A stretch of 64,000 nt of DNA from CBDUEF01 sp018063485. GTDB lineage: Bacteria; Pseudomonadota; Alphaproteobacteria; Rhodobacterales; Rhodobacteraceae. Made by a program: the position numbers and the translations under genes. Where the stretch lies: assembly GCA_037045435.1 (NCBI GenBank), contig JBAOID010000032.1, positions 1-64,000 on the forward strand. Reading direction: 5' to 3'. The notes under the pieces are model-generated. The model saw nothing but the letters and a program-made list of their open reading frames with translations. It was not told the origin of the DNA and did not search any database. Position 1 is the first letter of the stretch, and each line of letters starts with the position of its first letter. This document shows positions 44,034 through 53,179 of the stretch, piece after piece.

Positions 44034-44909
44034 ATGATGACCCGCTTCATGACCTCGCAGATGGCCCTTAATTGGCGGAATAACCTGTCCGCGATCAGCG
44101 GCACCGTCATCTTGTTATTCTGCATCTTCATCGTGGTTGCGGGGCCGTCCCTGGTCACGCAGAACCCATACGATGTAAAGCAGTTGAACCTCATGGACAG
44201 CTATCTGCCCCCCGCGTGGATGGAGGGGGGGCGTTCAGACTACCTGCTAGGTACTGATGGCCAGGGCCGCGATGTGCTGGCTGCGGTGATCTATGGGACA
44301 AGGATTTCGGCCTTCATCGGGGTGGCGGCGACGGTGCTGTCGTGCCTGCTTGGCACGTTCCTTGGGTTGATCGCCGGCTACTTCGGCGGCTGGCTCGACG
44401 CGCTGATCATGCGCATCGCCGATATTCAGCTTTCTTTCCCCTCGATGCTGATTGCCCTGTTCCTCATGTCGGCCTTTGGCACGGGGATCGACAAGATCCT
44501 GATTTCGCTGACGGCGGTGGGCTGGGTCGTCTATGCCCGCACCGTGCGCGGGTCCACCTTGGGCGAACGGCAGCGCGAATATGTCCAAGCGGCGCGGGTG
44601 GCGGGCCTGCGCAATGGCGCGATCATCTGGCGTCATATCCTGCCCAACGTCATGACCCCGCTGATCGTGGTGGCAACCGTGCAGGTCGGAACCTTCATTC
44701 TGATCGAGGCGTCACTCAGCTTTCTGGGCGTGGGGGTGCCGGTCACACGACCGTCGCTGGGGCTGTTGATCAAGAATGGCTTCGACGTGCTGTTTTCCGG
44801 TCTGTGGTGGACCTCACTTTTTCCTGGCCTGATGATCATGGCGATGGTGTTCGGCATCAATCTGTTGGGCGATTTCCTGCGTGACGAACTTAATCCGCGG
44901 TTGAAATAG
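44034..44909 (+). CDS. Dpp/Opp-type ABC transporter permease (DppC-like)
   Basis: A 291-residue inner-membrane permease. The N-terminal helix ISGTVILLFCIFIVVAGPSL is followed by LLGTDGQGRDVLAAVIYGTR, the DppC signature, then five helices with the EAA loop REYVQAARVAGLRNGAIIWR. It ends GDFLRDELNPRLK, the usual DppC tail. A second Met codon directly follows the first. It is intact and co-transcribed with its neighbours. Confidence 0.93.
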   Translation: MMTRFMTSQMALNWRNNLSAISGTVILLFCIFIVVAGPSLVTQNPYDVKQLNLMDSYLPPAWMEGGRSDYLLGTDGQGRDVLAAVIYGTRISAFIGVAATVLSCLLGTFLGLIAGYFGGWLDALIMRIADIQLSFPSMLIALFLMSAFGTGIDKILISLTAVGWVVYARTVRGSTLGERQREYVQAARVAGLRNGAIIWRHILPNVMTPLIVVATVQVGTFILIEASLSFLGVGVPVTRPSLGLLIKNGFDVLFSGLWWTSLFPGLMIMAMVFGINLLGDFLRDELNPRLK

Positions 44910-44916
44910 GTAGGTC

Positions 44917-45909
44917 ATGTCCACTGAAATACAGCCCCTTTTGCAAGTCCGTAACCTGCGCACATGGTTTCACACCTTTACCGGCACGGTGAAGGCGGTG
45001 AATGGCGTCAGCTTTGATCTTGCCGAAGGCGAGGTGATGGGCTTGGTCGGCGAGTCCGGTGGCGGCAAGTCGGTGGTGGGCTATTCGCTGCTGGGGCTGA
45101 TCGACCCCCCGGGCAAGATCGAAGGCGGTTCGATCCTGTTTGCCGGCGAAGAGCTGGCCAATGCGCCCGAACTGCGTCTGCGCGAAATACGCGGCCGCGA
45201 GATTGCGATGATCTTTCAAGACCCGATGACCGCCCTCAATCCGGTACATAGCATTGGCCGCCAAATGGACGAGATGTTGTGCCTGCATACCGATCTGGAC
45301 AAGGCCGCGCGCCGCAAGGCCTGCATCGACATGTTGGAAAGCGTCGGCATTTCACAGGCATCCGAGCGGCTTGACAGCTATCCGCACCAGTTTTCCGGCG
45401 GCATGCGGCAACGCGTGGTTATCGCCATCGCCATGCTGGCAAAACCGCGTCTGATCATAGCGGACGAGCCGACCACCGCGCTTGATGTGACCATTCAGGC
45501 GCAGATCCTGCGGCTGATGCAGCGCGAGATCAAGGCGCAGGGCGCATCGCTGATCCTGATCACCCACGATCTCGCGGTTGTGGCAGAGATGGTGGACAAG
45601 ATCACGGTGCTTTACTGCGGCCGTGTGGTGGAAACCGGCCCGGTGCGCCAGGTGCTGGAGGCGCCCGCCCACCCCTATACACGCGGATTGATCGATTCCA
45701 TTCCCAACCCCGATCATCGACTGCCGCGCTTGCGGCAGATCCCCGGCACGGTGCCCGATATCCGCAACCTGCCCAGGGGTTGCGCGTTTCGGGAGCGTTG
45801 CCCCCGCGCCGCTGCCCTCTGCGCCGAGGTCGAACCCGTATTGCAGGAGCACTCAGGCGGATCAATCGCGGCTTGCCACTTCCCCCTTGGCGCAGGAGAA
45901 ACCGCGTGA
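44917..45909 (+). CDS. Dpp/Opp-type ABC transporter ATP-binding protein (DppD-like)
   Basis: A 330-residue ATPase: Walker A GESGGGKS (residues 45-52), signature FSGGMRQRVVIAIAML, Walker B LIIADEPTTALD and H-loop LITHDLAVV. The Opp C-terminal cysteines are present (GCAFRERCPRAAALC). The end overlaps the DppF-like GTG start (GTGA at 45906). Intact. Confidence 0.93.
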   Translation: MSTEIQPLLQVRNLRTWFHTFTGTVKAVNGVSFDLAEGEVMGLVGESGGGKSVVGYSLLGLIDPPGKIEGGSILFAGEELANAPELRLREIRGREIAMIFQDPMTALNPVHSIGRQMDEMLCLHTDLDKAARRKACIDMLESVGISQASERLDSYPHQFSGGMRQRVVIAIAMLAKPRLIIADEPTTALDVTIQAQILRLMQREIKAQGASLILITHDLAVVAEMVDKITVLYCGRVVETGPVRQVLEAPAHPYTRGLIDSIPNPDHRLPRLRQIPGTVPDIRNLPRGCAFRERCPRAAALCAEVEPVLQEHSGGSIAACHFPLGAGETA

Positions 45910-46922
45910 CCGCAATGCTGGATGTGCAAGACCTGCGGCAAGAGTTCCGCCTGAACTCCGGCCTGCTGGAGCGGATCAGCGTCAAGGGGGGGCGGTTGCA
46001 TCTGAATGACCGGATCGTCCGCGCCGTCAACGGTGTCAGCTTTTCCGTGGCAAAAAGTGAGGTTCTGGCACTGGTGGGCGAATCCGGTTGCGGAAAATCG
46101 ACGGTGGCCAAGGCTATCGCCCGCATCTACCGCCCGACCTCGGGCGCGATAAGGCTCGACGGGACGGATATCGCAAACCTGAGCCAGTCGGACATGCTTC
46201 CGCACCGGACCAAGATGCAGATGATCTTTCAAGACCCGTTTGCCTCGCTCGACCCCAGGCAAAAAGTGCGCGACATCGTGGCCGAACCGTTGCGGGCGCA
46301 GTCGGGCCTTGGTTCGGCCGAAGTCGCCGACCGCGTCGCCGCCCTGTTGGCCAAGGTGGGGCTGAACGGCGACCACGCCGGGCGCTATCCGCATCAGTTT
46401 TCGGGTGGCCAGCGCCAGCGCATCGGCATCGCACGGGCCCTGTCGGTCAATCCCGGCCTGATCATCGCGGACGAGCCGGTGTCGGCGCTGGATGTCTCGG
46501 TGCAGGCCCAGATCCTGAACCTGATGATGGATTTGCGCGACGAGTTCGGGCTGGCCTATCTGTTCATCAGCCATGATCTGTCGGTGGTCCATCACATCGC
46601 TGACCGGATCGGCGTGATGTATCTGGGGTTCATGGTCGAGACCGCACCCCGCGACAAGCTTTTCGCCATGCCGCGCCACCCCTATACCCGCGCGCTTCTC
46701 TCGGCTGCGCCCAGCATCAACCCAAGCCGCACCCGCCCCGAAATCGAATTGCAGGGCGAGGTGCCCAGCGCGCTGTCCCTGCCCAGCGGCTGCTGTTTTC
46801 GCACGCGCTGCTCCTATGCATGGGACCGCTGCGCGCAAGAACGCCCCGCGCTTCGCGACATGGGCGATGGGCAATCCGTCGCCTGCCATCTGACAGAAGA
46901 GCCACAAAGGGACAGACCATGA
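45906..46922 (+). CDS. Dpp/Opp-type ABC transporter ATP-binding protein (DppF-like)
   Basis: A 338-residue ATPase; the GTG at 45906, overlapping the previous stop, gives VTAMLDVQDLRQEFRLNSGL. Walker A GESGCGKST, signature FSGGQRQRIGIARALS, Walker B LIIADEPVSALD and H-loop FISHDLSVVHH are intact. The C-terminus has CCFRTRCSYAWDRC. Its stop overlaps the start of a second binding-protein gene by 3 bases. Confidence 0.93.
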   Translation: MTAMLDVQDLRQEFRLNSGLLERISVKGGRLHLNDRIVRAVNGVSFSVAKSEVLALVGESGCGKSTVAKAIARIYRPTSGAIRLDGTDIANLSQSDMLPHRTKMQMIFQDPFASLDPRQKVRDIVAEPLRAQSGLGSAEVADRVAALLAKVGLNGDHAGRYPHQFSGGQRQRIGIARALSVNPGLIIADEPVSALDVSVQAQILNLMMDLRDEFGLAYLFISHDLSVVHHIADRIGVMYLGFMVETAPRDKLFAMPRHPYTRALLSAAPSINPSRTRPEIELQGEVPSALSLPSGCCFRTRCSYAWDRCAQERPALRDMGDGQSVACHLTEEPQRDRP

Positions 46923-48336
46923 CCCGGACTATCACAATCCTTCAGCGCCGTGCCGATCTGGTTGATCCGCACGATTGCACCGATGCGGCCGACGATCTGT
47001 CAATCCTGTCGGCCCTGTGTGAAACCCTCGTGCGCCGTCAAGATCAGGGCTTCGTGCCGGCGCTGGCCGAAAGCTGGACAGTCAGCGCCGATGCCTGCCA
47101 GTGGGATTTCACGCTGCGCACCGGGGTCGTGTTTCAAGATGGAGCAGCCTGCGACGCGCAGGCCGCCGCGCTCTCGCTTCAGCGGATGGCACGCGAGGAC
47201 AAAGGCTATACCCTTGGCGCACCGGCCGTATGGCGGCAATATCTGGGCCAAGCGACGATAAAAGGCGAGGGGCGGCATTTGCACATCGCCCTGGCCGAGC
47301 CGATGGCCGATCTGCTGGACGTGCTGGTTCAGGGGTTTATCGTTTCTCCTGACAGCCTTGTGCGGATGGATGCGGGCGATCTGACCGCAATCGCGGGAAC
47401 TGGCCCCTTTCGTCTGACGCAGGTGACAACGGGCAGGGTCGAGATGACCTCGGTGGCACAGGGGTCTGAGCTGATCTTTCAGGCGATGCCGGATGCCGAC
47501 GAACGGGCAGCAGCTTTGCGCCACGGCTTGGCACAGGTGGCGACGAACCTGCCATTTGACGCGGACCTGGGGCCGGGTGTTACGCGCGTGGAAACCCTTA
47601 ACCCGGTGGCGATCATCTATCTGATGAACGCGGCCAAGGGTCCGCTGGCCGACAGCCGGGTGCGCCGCGCTCTGGGCCTTGCGCTTGACCGCGACGCGCT
47701 GATTGCAGAGGTGATGGCCGGTGGGGCGACCCCGCTTTACGGCTTTGTCAGCCCTGTGCATTTTGGCGCAAGTCACAGCCCGGCACCGCCACGCGATCTG
47801 GCGCTGGCCCGCAGGTTGCTTGCAGAGGCAGGATATTCTGACGGGCTGCCCCTTGGCGTCTCATGCCCCACCCGTCTGCCGGATGAAGCTGTTCGGCTGA
47901 CAGCGGCACTTTCGGCGCAACTGGCGCAGATCGGTGTCACGCTGGATGTGACCTATCACGAGGACCGCGAGGCCTATGCCCATATGGTCCGCCGCAAGGA
48001 AATCCGCGATCTGGCGGTGTTTGACAGCAGCCCGATGTCAACCTACCGGGTGCTGGTCGAAAAGCTGGACGCCCGGGTGAAAGGCGCGTGGTGGCAGGGA
48101 TACCACAACGCGCAGGTCGAGGGTCTGATCGACCAAGGCCGCCGCTGCGCCGACGACATGCCGCACGGGCGGCGCTGTACGCACAGGCGTACAACGTGAT
48201 GCAATCCGATCCGGCTTGGCTGACGCTCTATAACCCCATCCGCGTCACGGGGATCGCCGGGCACCACCCGGGCTTTGTGCTTGGCTCCGATGCGGTGCTT
48301 GATGTCACGCAACTTTCGCAGGTGTTTGATGGCTGA
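46919..48336 (+). CDS. SBP_bac_5-type binding protein without a visible signal peptide, frameshifted
   Basis: ATG at 46919 gives MTRTITILQRRADLVDPHDC, with no hydrophobic signal sequence, followed by the SBP pattern: PALAESWTVSADACQWDFTL, GTGPFRLTQVTTGRVEM and DSRVRRALGLALDRDALIAE. It runs to about 48160, where the frame shifts to ARAALYAQAYNVMQSDPAWL and ends near 48336. The total is about 470 residues, shorter than the first binding protein. It lies between the DppF-like and amidohydrolase genes with overlaps on both sides. It could be a cytosolic binding protein or one whose true start is lost. Confidence 0.8.
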
Positions 48337-49798
48337 TCTTATCATTTCGGGGGCTTTCATCATCACGATGGACCCCAAGCGCCGCGTCATCCCGGATGGC
48401 GCTGTCGCAATCGCAGGCAGCAAGATCATCGCGGTTGGTGCCACGGCCGACATCGAACGCGATCATAGCGCCCCCCAGGTGCTGAATGCCAAGGGAAAGG
48501 TGATGCTGCCCGGTCTGATCGACGTGCACGCCCACGCGGGCCACGGCTTGATCAAGACCATGGGGATGGAGCAAGGCAACCACTGGGAAGAGATCTGCGG
48601 CGAGGTCTATACCCAAGCCTCGCCGCCAGAGTTCTGGTATGCCGAAGCCCGGCTGGCCGCGCTGGAGCGGCTGCGCTTTGGCGTCACCTGTGGCGTGTCG
48701 TTGCTGGGCGGCGGCGACAGCATCATGCGCACCGACGATCCCGCCTATGGCTCGGCTCATTGCGAAGGCGTGGCCGACATCGGCACCCGCTCGGTCGTGG
48801 CCATCGGTGCCACGCGCGCGCCGCATCCGCGCATCTATGCCACGCGCGACGCCCAAGACCGCGCCGTGCCCCATCCGGTCAGTTTTGAGCGTCAGATGCA
48901 GACCTGCACCACACTTCTGGACCGCTGGCACGGCGTGCAGACCCTTAACATCGCGCTGCTGTATCCGGTGTTGCGCGACGAGCATCAGGCAAACATGCCC
49001 GCAGATACTTATGCCGAGGCGTGCCGCCAGGCGCAGGCGGTGCGCGCCCTTTCGCGCGAACGTGGTGTGGTGTTCACCCAGGACGGGCATTGGCGCGGCT
49101 CGATCCGTCGGGCGCAGGCGCTTGGGCTGCTTGGCCCCGACGCGCTTTTGTCGCATTGCATCGACCTGCATGACGACGAAATCACCCTGTGCGCCCAGAC
49201 CGAAACACGGGTGGCGCACAACCCCTCTGCCATCGCCTCGGTGCTGGGGCGTTGTCCGGCGATCGAATTGATCGAAGCCGGGGCGGTGGTTGCGATTGGC
49301 TCTGATGCCACGGCGCCGGACCGCTCGGGCGATATGTTCCGCCACATGCAGCAGGCGATGCACTATCACCGCAGACATTTCCGTGACCCACTGGTCTTGC
49401 CGCCCGGCAAGGCGCTGGAGATGGTAACAATAGATGCAGCGCGCGCCCTTGGGATGGATCATTTGATCGGCTCGGTCGAACTCGGCAAGGCGGCTGATCT
49501 GATCTTGATCGACATGCAACGCCCCCACCTTTACCCCGCTAACATGCAGCCCTTTCGCGTGGTCTATTTTGCAAACGGAAATGATGTGGACACGGTGATC
49601 GTGGGCGGCAAACTGCTGTTGCAGGCCGGGCAGCCTGTTCACACCAACACCTTTGCTGTGCTGGCCGACGCACAGCACGAGGCAGAACAGATGATCAACC
49701 GCATCGGCGCACAGAGCATGTTGGGTTTGCCGGATGGGTTTTGGGGGCAGGCGCGCTATCCTGCTGCCCCGGACGTGAAAGAGGAAATGAGCTTATGA
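48329..49798 (+). CDS. Amidohydrolase (cytosine deaminase/chlorohydrolase type)
   Basis: A 489-residue enzyme; ATG at 48329 overlaps the previous gene's end. VMLPGLIDVHAHAGHGLIK gives HxH at 67 and 69. FTQDGHWRGSIRRAQALGL, LLSHCIDLHDDEITLCAQTE and IGSDATAPDRSGDMFRHMQQ carry the later His and Asp ligands. The closest branch is that of ring deaminases and chlorohydrolases such as TrzA/AtzB types. It probably hydrolyses a cyclic or heterocyclic compound delivered by the Dpp transporter (inference). The stop overlaps the racemase start (ATGA). Confidence 0.85.
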   Translation: MADLIISGAFIITMDPKRRVIPDGAVAIAGSKIIAVGATADIERDHSAPQVLNAKGKVMLPGLIDVHAHAGHGLIKTMGMEQGNHWEEICGEVYTQASPPEFWYAEARLAALERLRFGVTCGVSLLGGGDSIMRTDDPAYGSAHCEGVADIGTRSVVAIGATRAPHPRIYATRDAQDRAVPHPVSFERQMQTCTTLLDRWHGVQTLNIALLYPVLRDEHQANMPADTYAEACRQAQAVRALSRERGVVFTQDGHWRGSIRRAQALGLLGPDALLSHCIDLHDDEITLCAQTETRVAHNPSAIASVLGRCPAIELIEAGAVVAIGSDATAPDRSGDMFRHMQQAMHYHRRHFRDPLVLPPGKALEMVTIDAARALGMDHLIGSVELGKAADLILIDMQRPHLYPANMQPFRVVYFANGNDVDTVIVGGKLLLQAGQPVHTNTFAVLADAQHEAEQMINRIGAQSMLGLPDGFWGQARYPAAPDVKEEMSL

Positions 49799-50469
49799 CG
49801 ATCTACATCATCAATCCGAACTCCAGCCGGGCCGTCACCGACGGGATTGACCGCGCCATGGAGCCGCTGCGCCCTGCAAGCCCGGTACCGATTGCCGCGC
49901 TTCAGCTTGACGAGGGGCCGAAGGGGATCGAGACGCAGGCCCATGTCGATGGCGTGGTTGCCCCTCTCCTGGCCCGCGCGGCTGCATTGGAGGCAGAGGC
50001 CTCGGCCTTCGTCGTTGCCTGCTTTTCAGATCCGGGCCTTGCTGCCTTGCGCGAACAAAGCCGCCGCCCGGTGCTGGGCATCGCCGAAAGCGCGATCCTG
50101 ACCGCAATGACCATGGGTCAGCGCTTTGGCATCTTTTCCATCCTGTCCCGCTCTGTGCCGCGCCACATGCGGATGCTGGGTGCGATGGGGGTGATGAACC
50201 GTCTTGCCGCCGATCTGCCTTTGGAACTTGGCGTGGCCGATCTGACCGACCGCAATCGCACTTTTGCCCGCCTGCGCGAGGTGGGCACGCAGTTGCGCGA
50301 TGCGCATGGGGCCGAGGTTCTGATCCTTGGCTGCGCCGGAATGACCAGTTACCGCGCCGATCTGTCTGAGGCGCTTGGCCGCCCGGTGGTCGAGCCCTGC
50401 GAAGCGGCGGCAGCCATGGCGATCGGGCGCGTTGCATTGGCGCGCGCCTATGATCAGACGAAAGGATAA
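49795..50469 (+). CDS. Asp/Glu/hydantoin racemase family protein
   Basis: A 224-residue PLP-independent racemase. MTIYIINPNSSRAVTDGIDR is the usual N-terminus. The two catalytic cysteines are in FVVACFSDPGL (Cys76) and VLILGCAGMTSYR (Cys180). With hydantoinases nearby, racemisation of 5-substituted hydantoins is a natural role, though Asp/Glu racemase or maleate isomerase-like activities use the same fold. ATG at 49795 overlaps the amidohydrolase stop. Confidence 0.87.
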   Translation: MTIYIINPNSSRAVTDGIDRAMEPLRPASPVPIAALQLDEGPKGIETQAHVDGVVAPLLARAAALEAEASAFVVACFSDPGLAALREQSRRPVLGIAESAILTAMTMGQRFGIFSILSRSVPRHMRMLGAMGVMNRLAADLPLELGVADLTDRNRTFARLREVGTQLRDAHGAEVLILGCAGMTSYRADLSEALGRPVVEPCEAAAAMAIGRVALARAYDQTKG

Positions 50470-50473
50470 CCCA

Positions 50474-51396
50474 TTGACAAGACTGAATGAAAGCGCACAT
50501 GGCGTCTACGTGATCGCGGTAACCCCCTTTCATGCCGATGGCGCGCTTGATCTGGAGAGCACGGATCGGATGGTGGATTTCTATCTGGAGGCCGGTGCCA
50601 CAGGGCTGACCGTTCTGGGCATGATGGGAGAGTCGCAAAAGCTGACGATCGAGGAATCACAGCTGATCGTGCGAAGGATATTGCAGCGCGTGGCGGACAG
50701 GGTTCCGGTGGTGGTTGGCGTCTCGGCTCCCGGCTTTGCGCAGATGGCCGCCTTGACGCAGATGGTGATGGAAGATGGCGCCGCCGGTGTGATGATCGCC
50801 CCCCCTCGGCCCTGCGCACCGATGATCAGATCGTGGGCTACTACCATCAGGCGGCGGGCTTTATCGGCGATGTGCCCTTTGTTCTGCAGGACTTCCCTTT
50901 GGTGACCAATGTGCAGATGTCGGTTCCGGTGATCCGCCGTATCGTGGCGGACATGCCAAGCTGCGTCTGCCTCAAGCACGAAGATTGGCCGGGGCTGGAC
51001 AAGATCTCTGCCTTGCGGGCCGATGGCTTCCTCAACCGCCGCATCGCTATCCTGTGCGGCAATGGCGGCATGTTCCTGCCCGAAGAGATGGGGCGCGGTG
51101 CCGATGGCGCGATGACGGGCTTTGCCTATCCCGAGATGATGGTTGACGTCGTGCGGCATATGCGGGCTGGTCAACTTGACCGCGCGCAGGATCTGTTCGA
51201 TGCCTACCTGCCCTTGGCACGTTATGAACAACAGCCAAACATCGGTCTGGCCGTGCGCAAATACACCATGGCCCGCCGGGGCATCATCGCCAATGCCGCT
51301 TTGCGTCGCCCCGGCGGCGCGCTGAATGCAAACACGATTGCCGAGATCGAACGTCTGATCCAGCGGCAGGAAAAACGGCTGAAGGAGCTGAGCTGA
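50474..51396 (+). CDS. DapA/N-acetylneuraminate lyase family protein, frameshifted in a C7 run
   Basis: TTG at 50474 after AAAGGAT gives LTRLNESAHGVYVIAVTPFH and GATGLTVLGMMGESQKLTIE. Just after VMIAPP the frame is lost at a run of seven C (50799-50805), then resumes as SALRTDDQIVGYYHQAAGFI with the Schiff-base Lys in CVCLKHEDWPGL and NGGMFLPEEMGRG. About 307 residues in total, the normal size. The family makes or cleaves C-C bonds of 2-oxo acids via a Lys imine. The homopolymer position strongly suggests a sequence error. Confidence 0.85.
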
Positions 51397-52166
51397 TGGA
51401 TCTGAAAATAGCCGGCAAACGCGCGCTGGTCTTGGGCGCAAGCCGCGGTCTGGGGCGTGCGGTGGCCGAGGGCCTGCTGGCCGAAGGCGTCCAGGTGATC
51501 GCCGTTGCACGCAAGGCCGATGCAATTCGGGACTGGGCCGGCAATGCACCCGGTCTGACGGCCCTGTCAGCGAACCTTACGGATCTTGCCTCGATTGACG
51601 CCTTGGTTCAGGCGGTTCTGGATGGAGGCGGGGTTGATATCCTCGTCAACAACTCTGGCGGTCCTGCGCCGGGCACTGCGGCTTCTGCCGCACGCGGCGA
51701 CTGGCTGATGCAATTCGAGGCAATGGCCGCCAATCTATTTCATCTGACCAGTCGCCTGCTGCCCGGCATGCGCGCGCGCAAATGGGGCCGCATCATCACC
51801 ATCGCGTCGTCGGGTGTGGAACAGCCGATCCCCAATCTTGCCCTGTCGAACGGCATCAGGGCGGCGGTGGTGGGCTGGTCCAAGACCCTCGCCGCCGAGG
51901 TCGCGGCCGATGGCGTGACCGTCAACATCGTGATGCCCGGCCGTATCCAGACTGCCCGAGTTGCGGAACTGGACGCTGCTGCCGCCAAACGGACCGGCAG
52001 CACCGTCGAGGCCGTGCAAAAAGCCTCGGCCGCAGCAATTCCCGCAGGGCGCTATGGTCGACCCGACGAGTTTGCTGCCCTGGTGGTGTTTCTGGCCTCC
52101 GAGACCGCGTCCTATATCACGGGAAGCAGGATGCGGGTGGACGGCGGCGCGATAAGGTCGATCTGA
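51396..52166 (+). CDS. SDR-family oxidoreductase with altered catalytic Tyr/Lys
   Basis: A 256-residue Rossmann protein: RALVLGASRGLGRAVAEGLL (nucleotide site), VDILVNNSGGPAPGTA (NNxG) and GRIITIASSGVEQPIPNLAL with the catalytic Ser. The usual YxxxK reads LSNGIRAAVVGWSKTL, so Tyr is absent. This SN-x-x-R variant is known in a subset of SDRs. The C-terminus (GRYGRPDEFAALVVFLASET) is typical. It overlaps the dapA-like gene by 1 base and ends the operon. Confidence 0.85.
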   Translation: MDLKIAGKRALVLGASRGLGRAVAEGLLAEGVQVIAVARKADAIRDWAGNAPGLTALSANLTDLASIDALVQAVLDGGGVDILVNNSGGPAPGTAASAARGDWLMQFEAMAANLFHLTSRLLPGMRARKWGRIITIASSGVEQPIPNLALSNGIRAAVVGWSKTLAAEVAADGVTVNIVMPGRIQTARVAELDAAAAKRTGSTVEAVQKASAAAIPAGRYGRPDEFAALVVFLASETASYITGSRMRVDGGAIRSI

Positions 52167-52182
52167 GGGGGGCAGGGCAGGT

Positions 52183-53028
52183 CTAAAGCCGGACCTTGCC
52201 ATCGATCAGAATATGGGTGCGCCCGGCGACCAGAACCTGACCTGACCCAATCGGTCCGGGCAGCAAATGCACGCACCCGTTCCGCCCCACCTTGATCCCT
52301 TGGGCCATGACCGTGGGTGCGGTCAACCGGCCCTGACCCAATAGCCACTTGCCTACCGCCGCGTTGAGCGACCCCGTAATCGGATCCTCATTTCGCGGGC
52401 TGCGCGCCGACAACATGCGAACGTCATAGTTGCTTGCCGCACCGGTCACGCTGCGACCCATCAGACCGATCCCCATGTCGGGCAAAGCGGCGACAGCGGC
52501 TGCGTCGATCTGCAACACGGCGGCAGCAGTCCGCAACTCCAGCAGATGCCAGATCGATCCATTGTCCAGAACCACAGCCGAGGCCAGCATGCTCGGATCA
52601 ATCCCCAGCGCGGCAAGTATGCGGGCTTGCACCTGCGGGTTCATGCCTGTTACCTGTGTCGGTGGCGCGACAAAGCCAGGGAGCTCACCGCTCAGATCAA
52701 TCATGACGTTGCCGATGTTGCACTCTTGAACCACGGCTTGACGGCGCTTCGGCACTCCGCCCGTATGCAGCCAGGCCGCACAACTGCCCAGCGTCGGGTG
52801 GCCGGCAAAGGCCAGCTCCCGTGTCGGCGTGAAGATGCGCACCTTGTAATCGGCGTCGGGGTGCGTTGGCGGCATCAGGAACGTCGTTTCGGAAAGGTTC
52901 GTCCAAGCGGCAAAACCCTGCATCGATCTCTCATCCAACCCCGCACCGTCCACGACCACCGCCAAACCATTCCCCATCAGGGCAACTTTGGCAAACACAT
53001 CGCACTGGACAAAGCGGCGTTCAATCAT
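52183..53028 (-). CDS. PhzF-family isomerase/epimerase-like protein
   Basis: A 281-residue protein with the diaminopimelate epimerase-like fold: RRFVQCDVFAKVALMGNGLA, NLSETTFLMPPTHPDADYKV (catalytic Glu47), RIFTPTRELAFAGHPTLGSC and DPITGSLNAAVGKWLL. PhzF proteins isomerise trans-2,3-dihydro-3-hydroxyanthranilate, but most members have unknown substrates. It converges with the SDR gene; 53029-53179 upstream holds nothing recognisable. Confidence 0.85.
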   Translation of the reverse strand: MIERRFVQCDVFAKVALMGNGLAVVVDGAGLDERSMQGFAAWTNLSETTFLMPPTHPDADYKVRIFTPTRELAFAGHPTLGSCAAWLHTGGVPKRRQAVVQECNIGNVMIDLSGELPGFVAPPTQVTGMNPQVQARILAALGIDPSMLASAVVLDNGSIWHLLELRTAAAVLQIDAAAVAALPDMGIGLMGRSVTGAASNYDVRMLSARSPRNEDPITGSLNAAVGKWLLGQGRLTAPTVMAQGIKVGRNGCVHLLPGPIGSGQVLVAGRTHILIDGKVRL

Positions 53029-53179
53029 CGAATAGCTTCCTCGTGCTCCGGTGTTTCAAGGACATTTCAATTGTGCCAAGACACTGGTTTCAAGCACCGC
53101 ATTGGTTGGTTTACAAACCTGTCGGCCTATCCTCTCGCCCAGCATGGCATAGGCGTCAATCGAAAGCGTGGTTCAAACC

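Noticed and set aside
50790..50815. Programmed ribosomal frameshifting at the C7 run in the dapA-like gene
   Set aside because: DapA-family genes are not known to use it, and numerous other genes here have similar shifts, pointing to sequence error.
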